Of a stretch of DNA of 64,000 nt, positions 57,692-64,000 are shown piece after piece. The DNA lies in the NCBI GenBank assembly GCA_023433505.1, contig JAEZCO010000070.1:86377-150376 (forward strand), given 5' to 3'. Every line of letters starts with the position of its first letter. Position 1 is the first letter of the stretch. Below the pieces are notes generated by a model. The model was given only the letters and a program-made list of their open reading frames with translations. It searched no databases and was not told where the DNA came from. The translations under genes were made by a program, and so were the position numbers. This DNA comes from Bacillota bacterium. GTDB lineage: Bacteria; Bacillota; Clostridia; Acetivibrionales; DTU013.

Positions 57692-59992
57692 TCAATGGTT
57701 TAATTCGATGTCAGATCCTGTTGTGAAAGTTGATTGCCTGTTGTTTAGTCTATATTGATTCGGTGTTATTGTATAGATTTTCTTGAAGAGCTTGTAGAAA
57801 TATCCATGGTTGATAAATCCGCATTGTTCAGCAATTTCGTTTATTGAACTGTCTGAATCCAATAACAGCTTTCTGGTGTTTTGTATCCTAACCTCATTTA
57901 TATAGTCTGCAACAGATTTGGATTTCATTTTTTTGAATAACCGGCCGAAATACATGGGTGACATATTAACCAGATCAGCAATCATATCGATTGAAAGAGC
58001 AGGATTTTTGTATTGCTTTTGAATGAAATCAATTGCTTTTTTTATAATGGAATCATATTTTGACAGGGTTTTATCTTCGAATTTGGGTACAATACTTTCA
58101 AATAAAGAGAAAAAATGTGTATTGATTTCATCCAGTGTTTCCAGACTGTCCAATTTGGAGATGAACGCATTAAGGTTGTAAGGTATTGGATATACAGAGT
58201 TTCTTTGAACTGTATCAACTACTATGCTGATATCGAATGTAAGGTGCAAAAGTGTAGATTTGATGATGTTATATGAATAATTAATAGTGTAATTAATTAT
58301 TCTTTTATATAATTCCCTGGCTTCTTCTGTTTTACCAAGCATCAATAAATCCATTAGCAATCTGCCATTTTCTGTTGGATAAACATATTGGGCTTCTGCA
58401 ACTTCTTTAATTTCATCTGTAAATATAATGCTTTGATGACCGTAAAGCAACCTGTAATTCGATGTGTTTAACACTTCGTAATACAAAAGGCTTATGTCTT
58501 TAAATGAGCTGGTAATTGTGCTTACAGCCGCTGAAAGAGAAATAGTATATTTTTTTAGAATATTATGCTGAATATTTTTTATCAAACCGCTTATAATGTC
58601 CGAGCTAACAGAGGTAACATTTTTTTCAATATTGCAGAGTAGTGCATTATGGTCGTCACTCACATCGACAGGTTCGCATATAAACCTGGAGGAACATATT
58701 TCACGAGCTGCGTCCATTATGGCAAGCTTTATTTTTTTTCTATATTCCATACTTTTATTCATATAAAAATCACTAAAGTGATCAATCTTTAATAGAATAA
58801 TAAAGAAATTTAACTTTTGATCCAGCTTTATCTGATATGATTTACGTGAATTTTCTATAATCTCATCATTATATTCAGTGTCGTTAAGTAGTAATCCCTT
58901 TAAAAAAATCTGTTTTTGCGTATTGATATTATCGGCTTGAAAATATGATAAACTTAAAAGTGCTTTTCCAATTGGTTTATATATTCTTCGGGATAGAAGA
59001 AATGAAAAAGAAAGTCCGAACACCAATATAATGAGTCCAACATAAAAAGTTATTGTTTTCATTGAATTTATTTTCTCCATAATGACACTGTACGGAACTA
59101 GACGGATATATTTCCATTTCAGTTTGTCAGATGAAACATAGGTAACAAATGATTTTTCATTATCAATTTCACAGATGAAATAGCCGGATTTTTTGTCTGA
59201 AGACATTATTTGTTTTATATAATTCTTATCTGAAATATCTGTTAGAAAAGCATTCTTATTATCACTGACAACCATAGAACCTTTTTTGTCAATGATAAAG
59301 GTATTGCTTTCAGGTTCTGTATCAAGGCTTTTTATAGTCTTGCGAAGGAAATCTTCTGATATATTAAGGATTATTATCCGGTCATCAAGTACATCGTCGG
59401 ATTCAGGAGAGTCATAAAATAGAAAGGTATAAACACCGGAATATGATCTTTCTATATACTTTGGATATGCATTTGATATTTTTCTTGAAATTGGAACAAT
59501 ACGTTTGTAAGCTTTAAATCCTTTTAGTATTCTAAATATATCCTGATCAAAAAAATCTTTTAGTTTTTCAGGATGTATTTCTTCATTATATGCTAGACTG
59601 GTATAAAGTGTATTTCTTTTTGAAGCGTAAACATATATGGAATGTATGGAAGGTGAAGTATTCCGGTATGAACGTAATTGTTCGGTTGCCAGGTATTTTT
59701 CTCTTACGTCGGGAGGAGCATAATACGAAAGCTTTGAAAGGTTATTATCGTAATATAACTGAAGACATAGGGATTTTGCCAGATCACACATGTATGTGGT
59801 GCTATAGCTTATTTGAGATAAACCATCCTTTATATAAGTACTTATTACAGTAAGGGCGATATTTTCAAAAGTAAAGTATAGAACTGATGATAATATAAAA
59901 ATAGTTATTGTAATTATTATAGTAATTGCGATCAAAATGTTTGTATAGTATTTTTGAGGTTGTGAATTAATAGTATTCCTTATATTAAACAT
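57692..59992 (-). CDS. Membrane-anchored AraC-family regulator with extracellular sensor
   Basis: 766 residues. A transmembrane helix lies near residues 17-45, an extracellular Cache-like sensor at about 45-300 and a second helix at about 305-325 (ITFYVGLIILVFGLSFSFLL). A cytoplasmic linker resembling a degenerate GGDEF comes next. A C-terminal AraC double HTH (SIDMIADLVNMSPMYFGRLF, SINEIAEQCGFINHGYFYKL) closes the protein. This YesN-like architecture controls adjacent LplB/YtcP importers in Firmicutes. The ATG at 59992 has GAGGTG upstream. It is divergent from the ABC operon, which it should activate on sensing sugar. Confidence 0.88.
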   Translation of the reverse strand: MFNIRNTINSQPQKYYTNILIAITIIITITIFILSSVLYFTFENIALTVISTYIKDGLSQISYSTTYMCDLAKSLCLQLYYDNNLSKLSYYAPPDVREKYLATEQLRSYRNTSPSIHSIYVYASKRNTLYTSLAYNEEIHPEKLKDFFDQDIFRILKGFKAYKRIVPISRKISNAYPKYIERSYSGVYTFLFYDSPESDDVLDDRIIILNISEDFLRKTIKSLDTEPESNTFIIDKKGSMVVSDNKNAFLTDISDKNYIKQIMSSDKKSGYFICEIDNEKSFVTYVSSDKLKWKYIRLVPYSVIMEKINSMKTITFYVGLIILVFGLSFSFLLSRRIYKPIGKALLSLSYFQADNINTQKQIFLKGLLLNDTEYNDEIIENSRKSYQIKLDQKLNFFIILLKIDHFSDFYMNKSMEYRKKIKLAIMDAAREICSSRFICEPVDVSDDHNALLCNIEKNVTSVSSDIISGLIKNIQHNILKKYTISLSAAVSTITSSFKDISLLYYEVLNTSNYRLLYGHQSIIFTDEIKEVAEAQYVYPTENGRLLMDLLMLGKTEEARELYKRIINYTINYSYNIIKSTLLHLTFDISIVVDTVQRNSVYPIPYNLNAFISKLDSLETLDEINTHFFSLFESIVPKFEDKTLSKYDSIIKKAIDFIQKQYKNPALSIDMIADLVNMSPMYFGRLFKKMKSKSVADYINEVRIQNTRKLLLDSDSSINEIAEQCGFINHGYFYKLFKKIYTITPNQYRLNNRQSTFTTGSDIELNH

Positions 59993-60036
59993 TATTTGAC
60001 ACCTCATAAAAAATATTATGTACACAAAAAAAAGTA

Positions 60037-60183
60037 TAGTCTACCAAGTTTTTAAAGTCAAGAAATCATCTGTATTCTATAAAAATTCTATAAATGTATA
60101 TTTTTTAGATAGGTAAATAACTAAATAATGTACATATTATATAAATTGAATAATATGTTTTTCCACTCAAAGGTAGTAGACTA
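60037..60183. promoter_or_regulatory. Candidate regulator-binding inverted pair between AraC and ABC genes
   Basis: TAGTCTACC at 60037-60045 and GGTAGTAGACTA at 60172-60183 are related inverted half-sites, the second with a two-base insertion. They bracket the AT-rich divergent promoter region. Assignment to the AraC protein is an inference. Confidence 0.35.
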
Positions 60184-60234
60184 TTTTTGCAGGCATAATT
60201 AGATAAATCCTGAGGGGAAGTGACTTATAATATA

Positions 60235-61185
60235 ATGCAATCAAATGTTATGAAAAAAAATTTAGTAAAAAAAAGTATCCTAACTTTTAATTTTGGTAAT
60301 AACATTCAACTCTTACTACTCTGTTTACCTGCAATCGTCTTTCTGTTTATTTTTAATTATATACCTATGGGTGGACTGATAATTGCATTTAAAGATTTTA
60401 GAATAGATAAAGGTTTTTGGGGCAGTGAGTGGATCGGACTGAAAAACTTCGAGTTCTTTTTTAAGTCAGAAACTGCATGGAGAGTTACACGCAATACGGT
60501 GTGTTATAATGCCGTATTTATTATCAGCGGTTTAATATTTTCTTTAATACTGGCTATATTATTATATGAGATTACAAATAAATTTTTTGTAAAAGTCTAT
60601 CAAACACTTATGTTTGTCCCGTATTTTCTTTCTTGGGTTGTTGTGTCCTGCATACTGTTCTCTCTTATAGATCCTAAATTGGGCTTTCTAAACAGGCTTA
60701 TTGCAAGTGTAGGTATCCAACCTCCGGACTGGTATTTTGACCCCAAATGGTGGCCTGCAATTTTTATATTAATGAACTTATGGAAAGGGTTGGGGTATTC
60801 TACTGTTATATATTATGCTGCAATTATTGGAATAAACCAAGAATACTATGAGGCGGCAAAAATAGATGGTGCCAATAAGTTTCAAACAATTAAGAATATT
60901 ACAATACCGTTTCTTATGCCTTTAATATGCATGCTGACACTTATAAGTATAGGCCGGATTTTTAACGCAAATTTTGATATGTTTTTCAATCTGCCAAAGG
61001 ACAATGGATTGCTGTACAGTACTTGTGACGTAATAGATACCTATGTATACAGAGCACTGAAGGTAACCGGTGATACTGGAATGGCAATGGCAGCCGGATT
61101 TTATCAATCAATTGTCGGTTTTATTCTGGTATTGGGTTCCAACTACATTGTGGGAAAAATCAATGATGAAAATACTGCATTTTAG
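60235..61185 (+). CDS. Sugar ABC transporter permease, LplB type
   Basis: About 316 residues with six predicted helices: LLLLCLPAIVFLFIFNYIP near the N-terminus and the EAA loop YEAAKIDGANKFQTIKNITI. It is the first permease of an oligosaccharide importer (CUT1-like, LplB/UgpA type). The start is uncertain: GAGGGG at 60212-60217 serves GTG 60220, ATG 60235 or ATG 60250 imperfectly. It is followed by the YtcP-type partner and the binding protein; no ATPase gene is present, so a shared MsmK-like ATPase is expected elsewhere. Confidence 0.9.
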   Translation: MQSNVMKKNLVKKSILTFNFGNNIQLLLLCLPAIVFLFIFNYIPMGGLIIAFKDFRIDKGFWGSEWIGLKNFEFFFKSETAWRVTRNTVCYNAVFIISGLIFSLILAILLYEITNKFFVKVYQTLMFVPYFLSWVVVSCILFSLIDPKLGFLNRLIASVGIQPPDWYFDPKWWPAIFILMNLWKGLGYSTVIYYAAIIGINQEYYEAAKIDGANKFQTIKNITIPFLMPLICMLTLISIGRIFNANFDMFFNLPKDNGLLYSTCDVIDTYVYRALKVTGDTGMAMAAGFYQSIVGFILVLGSNYIVGKINDENTAF

Positions 61186-61228
61186 GTGATTGCATTAATT
61201 ATAAAATTTATCGATTGGAAGGTTTGAT

Positions 61229-62119
61229 ATGTATTCAATAAAAAACTCTAGAAAAACAGCTTTTATCGTTCTGGACCATATGGTATTTATTGTTTTTTGC
61301 TTTTTGTGTATATTTCCCCTAATAATAATTTTAAGTACTTCTTTATCAGCTGAAAAAGCTATTATTCGCGATGGATATACGATTATACCAAGGGATATAA
61401 GCTTTGAATCATATATTTATATATTTAAAAATTCAAAACAGATATTGAATTCATATTTTATTTCGATTTCTACAACAGCTTTGGGTATGGTATTTGGTTT
61501 GCTGATTAATTCAATGATTGCATATCCCATATCCAGAAAGGATTTTATTTTTGGTAAAAAAATATCCTTTTATGTATTCTTTACAATGCTCTTCAGTGGG
61601 GGTCTTGTGCCTACCTACATGCTTATCACAGGTTTGAAAATGAAGGATACCTTTTGGGTGCTTGTAATTCCTTATCTGGTAGCGGCATGGAATATCCTGC
61701 TCCTGAGAACATTTTTTATGACGATACCGGCAGCGCTGGTAGAATCCGCGAAAATCGATGGTTCATCGGAACTGGGATCTTTTTTTAGAATAATATTGCC
61801 TTTGTCCAAGCCTTCACTGGCCACGGTAGGTTTGCTGATAGCATTCCATTACTGGAATGATTACTGGCTTGGACTTCTTTACATATCCGACAGGAATTTG
61901 GTCAACCTCCAATACATGTTCTACAAAACAATGGCAAACCTGGAGTTCTATATAAATAATATAAAGCTGCTGCAGGGAAGCATAAAAGCTGACTCCATGC
62001 CCAAAGAGTCCACAAGACTGGCATTATGCATATTGACTGCGGCTCCAATGATGATTGTATTTCCATTCTTTCAAAAATATTTTGTAAAGGGTATGGTGGT
62101 CGGATCCGTAAAAGGATAG
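61229..62119 (+). CDS. Sugar ABC transporter permease, YtcP type
   Basis: 296 residues, six helices. The EAA loop is VESAKIDGSSELGSFFRIIL, and it ends in YFVKGMVVGSVKG. It is a paralogue of the partial permease at the left end of the window (shared C-terminal motif and EAA loop). GGAAGG lies before the ATG. It forms the heterodimeric channel with the LplB-type protein encoded 43 bases upstream. Confidence 0.93.
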   Translation: MYSIKNSRKTAFIVLDHMVFIVFCFLCIFPLIIILSTSLSAEKAIIRDGYTIIPRDISFESYIYIFKNSKQILNSYFISISTTALGMVFGLLINSMIAYPISRKDFIFGKKISFYVFFTMLFSGGLVPTYMLITGLKMKDTFWVLVIPYLVAAWNILLLRTFFMTIPAALVESAKIDGSSELGSFFRIILPLSKPSLATVGLLIAFHYWNDYWLGLLYISDRNLVNLQYMFYKTMANLEFYINNIKLLQGSIKADSMPKESTRLALCILTAAPMMIVFPFFQKYFVKGMVVGSVKG

Positions 62120-62185
62120 GTTATTGCGTTAATGCTGGACATAATATCCAGATTAATAATAAAATGTTATCAAGGGGGATTTTAC

Positions 62186-63730
62186 ATGTTTAAAAGAAAA
62201 AGTTTTGTTTCACTGGTTATTGGTGTAGTCTTTGTTTTCGGTCTGTCGCTTGCCGGATGTGGTAAAAATGCCGCGAGCGGCAACGGAGAAGGAGAGACAA
62301 TCGGCAATAACACGACAGCTCAGGCAACGGCAGAGACAATTGTCGGTTTACCGGAGGCCAAGATTTCGTGGTACTATCCGGGAAGTGAGCCGCTTGGTGA
62401 TGAACAGGAGGTTTATGCAGCGGTTAACAAACTGATTAAAGACCAGATTAACGCGACTGTTGAATTCAATGCTATAGCCTGGGCGGAGTATCAGGAAAAA
62501 ATGAAGATCATGATGGCTGCAGCGGAAGAGTTCGATATATGCTTTACTTCAAACTGGTTCAACAATTACCAGCTTGCAGCTTCCAAAGGAAGTTATCTGC
62601 CGTTGGAAGAATTACTTAAGAATTATGCACCAAAGCTATTGGCATCCATGAAAGAAAGCATATGGAATGCCACAAAACTGAACGGAAAAATTTATGGTGT
62701 GCCCAATCAGCAGATATTTGCACGATCGTCTAATATGGAGATTCCAAAAGAGTTTGCAGACAAATATGGGCTGGATTACCAGAATATTGGTCGGGATTAT
62801 GAACTGGAGTCACTTGAACCTTACCTGGAAGCCTTCACAAAAGCCGAGCCGGACAAGTATGCAACAACTGGTGATTATTGGACCAGAGGTGATCATTTGG
62901 GCTACTATAACATGGAGGTAATTGGCGGAGGTGACGTGCCTGGAGCCATATATCTGGATGACGAAAATTTGAAGGTTTTTAACCAGTTTAAATCGGAGCA
63001 ATATAAACAATTCCTTGCGCTGATGCAAAAGTGGAAGGAAAAAGGATATCTTAAATCAAAAGAATTGCTAAACAACAAAGGTAAGATCGCAGTCGGCACG
63101 GATTGCGGATCATGGTTCGGGGGAACATGGAAGCCGGGTGTTGAGGCAGAGGCGTCACAGACATATGGCAGGGAAATGATTGAACGGCCGATATCGGAAT
63201 CAATATTAAATAACAGTGGCGTTCTGGCAACCCTGGATGCCATAAGCCGCACATCGGAAAATCCTGAAAGAACCATGATGCTACTGGAATTGATTAATAA
63301 TGACGAAACGATATTCAACCTGATTACTTGGGGCATCGAAGGAAAGCATTATAACAAAAAAGAAGGAAAATATATCGAACCTATAAAAGACACCAAATAT
63401 GCCGTTGTGCCGTCATGGTTGCTTGCGACAACCTTTAGAAGCTATCTGCTTGTAGGACAACCGGAAGATGTGTGGGAACAAACGAAGAAAGTGAATGAAG
63501 AAGCCAAACCTTCACCTGCATTGGGATTTACTTTTGATCCTACAATTGTTAAAACTGAAGTAGCTAATTGCACTGCGGTTATAAAGGAATATGACGATGG
63601 GCTATCCATGGCAATTCTCAGTCTTGACAAAGACTATCCTCAGTTTATTGAAAAGTTGGAAAAAGCCGGTTCTGACAAAATTATTGAAGAAATGCAAAAG
63701 CAGATCGATGCATGGATAACGGCAAAGTAA
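62186..63730 (+). CDS. Extracellular solute-binding lipoprotein of the ABC importer
   Basis: 514 residues. The signal peptide SLVIGVVFVFGLSLAGC has a lipobox LAGC, so the protein is lipid-anchored outside. It is a family 1-type substrate-binding protein (YtcQ/LipO-like): ISWYYPGSEPLGDEQEVYAA, YGVPNQQIFARSSNMEIPKE, NTKYAVVPSWL-type C-terminal region. The ATG at 62186 is chosen for AAGGGGG upstream and the signal peptide. It captures the oligosaccharide for the two upstream permeases. No convincing terminator was found after it. Confidence 0.92.
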   Translation: MFKRKSFVSLVIGVVFVFGLSLAGCGKNAASGNGEGETIGNNTTAQATAETIVGLPEAKISWYYPGSEPLGDEQEVYAAVNKLIKDQINATVEFNAIAWAEYQEKMKIMMAAAEEFDICFTSNWFNNYQLAASKGSYLPLEELLKNYAPKLLASMKESIWNATKLNGKIYGVPNQQIFARSSNMEIPKEFADKYGLDYQNIGRDYELESLEPYLEAFTKAEPDKYATTGDYWTRGDHLGYYNMEVIGGGDVPGAIYLDDENLKVFNQFKSEQYKQFLALMQKWKEKGYLKSKELLNNKGKIAVGTDCGSWFGGTWKPGVEAEASQTYGREMIERPISESILNNSGVLATLDAISRTSENPERTMMLLELINNDETIFNLITWGIEGKHYNKKEGKYIEPIKDTKYAVVPSWLLATTFRSYLLVGQPEDVWEQTKKVNEEAKPSPALGFTFDPTIVKTEVANCTAVIKEYDDGLSMAILSLDKDYPQFIEKLEKAGSDKIIEEMQKQIDAWITAK

Positions 63731-63961
63731 AGAGCAAAACAATAAAGGGATGTTGTCAAAACAGAATCATCCAAAGGCCTCAGAATGTTTAGTAACATTG
63801 AAACTCTTCTCTGTAAAAAGTAGAATTTAAATAAAAATAGGAGCATTCCTGTAATGAGGTTTTATGATCTTTCAAAAAAGAAGACCAGTCCAGTAGAATT
63901 AAGATGTGGTTGTTAACCGACAAGAAAACGCCACAAATAAAAACTACGGGAGGTCTTCAAT

Positions 63962-64000
63962 ATGAAGTATAAGCAAAATTTTAAGATTATGCAAATCACA
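63962..64000 (+). CDS. Start of a probable IS110-family transposase (cut off by window)
   Basis: GGGAGG lies 8 bases before an ATG encoding MKYKQNFKIMQIT, a start typical of clostridial IS110/IS1111 transposases (followed in the family by a DEDD-domain GIDIAK motif, beyond the window). Only 13 residues are visible, so the call is tentative. The 63731-63961 interval shows no gene. Confidence 0.5.
   Translation, partial: MKYKQNFKIMQIT

Overview
The window is a stretch of a low-to-moderate GC Firmicute chromosome, most likely a plant-polysaccharide-degrading member of the Clostridia. The evidence is the clostridial-type DnaD/DnaC helicase-loading pair, LplB/YtcP/YtcQ-type sugar transporters paired with a membrane-bound AraC regulator, a CBM9-bearing lipoprotein hydrolase, strong AGGAGG ribosome binding sites with many TTG/GTG starts, and a relic group II intron. 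No 16S gene is present, so genus cannot be fixed from the sequence.

Layout. Positions 1-7700 are host genes: the end of a sugar ABC permease gene, a large secreted CBM9/glycosidase lipoprotein, a CPBP membrane protease, a dnaD-dnaC operon read leftward and a small carboxymuconolactone-decarboxylase-like gene. A tRNA-Arg(ACG) gene at 7744-7820 is the integration site of a complete HK97-like siphovirus prophage of about 42 kb. It is bounded by a perfect 46-bp repeat (7775-7820 and 49729-49774).

Prophage order is: integrase, ImmA-like protease, an AT-rich cargo island (about 9.7-17.8 kb), a decayed repressor copy, the intact CI-like repressor with four palindromic operators, Cro-like and early regulators, PcfK/PcfJ-like genes, and a lambda-O-like replication protein with four iterons inside its gene (the probable phage origin). 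These are followed by a late regulator, a membrane-protein moron, a second small tyrosine recombinase, HNH/terminase, portal, protease, capsid, connectors, tail tube genes, a tail chaperone with a programmed -1 frameshift, tape measure, baseplate, fibres and lysis genes.

The cargo is the most interesting part. It encodes a DUF6884-like protein, a DpdA/TGT-fold transglycosylase with its catalytic and zinc residues, a QueT-type transporter, QueC and a four-helix membrane protein on the plus strand. Interleaved on the minus strand are a UvrD-type helicase with an iron-sulfur PD-(D/E)XK nuclease, and a BRCT protein. I read this as a candidate 7-deazaguanine DNA-modification system with an unusual linked nuclease/helicase module.

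Right of the prophage (49.8-64 kb) are a tyrosine-recombinase relic, a ROK regulator, a group II intron relic, and a run of genes suggestive of amino-sugar or aminocyclitol metabolism: cyclase-like hydrolase, AAC(3)-like acetyltransferase, sugar isomerase-like TIM barrel, DegT aminotransferase, a deleted Gfo/Idh dehydrogenase and a creatininase-family amidohydrolase. A divergent AraC sensor-regulator follows, with a complete LplB-YtcP-solute-binding-protein importer. The window ends in the first codons of a probable IS110-type transposase.
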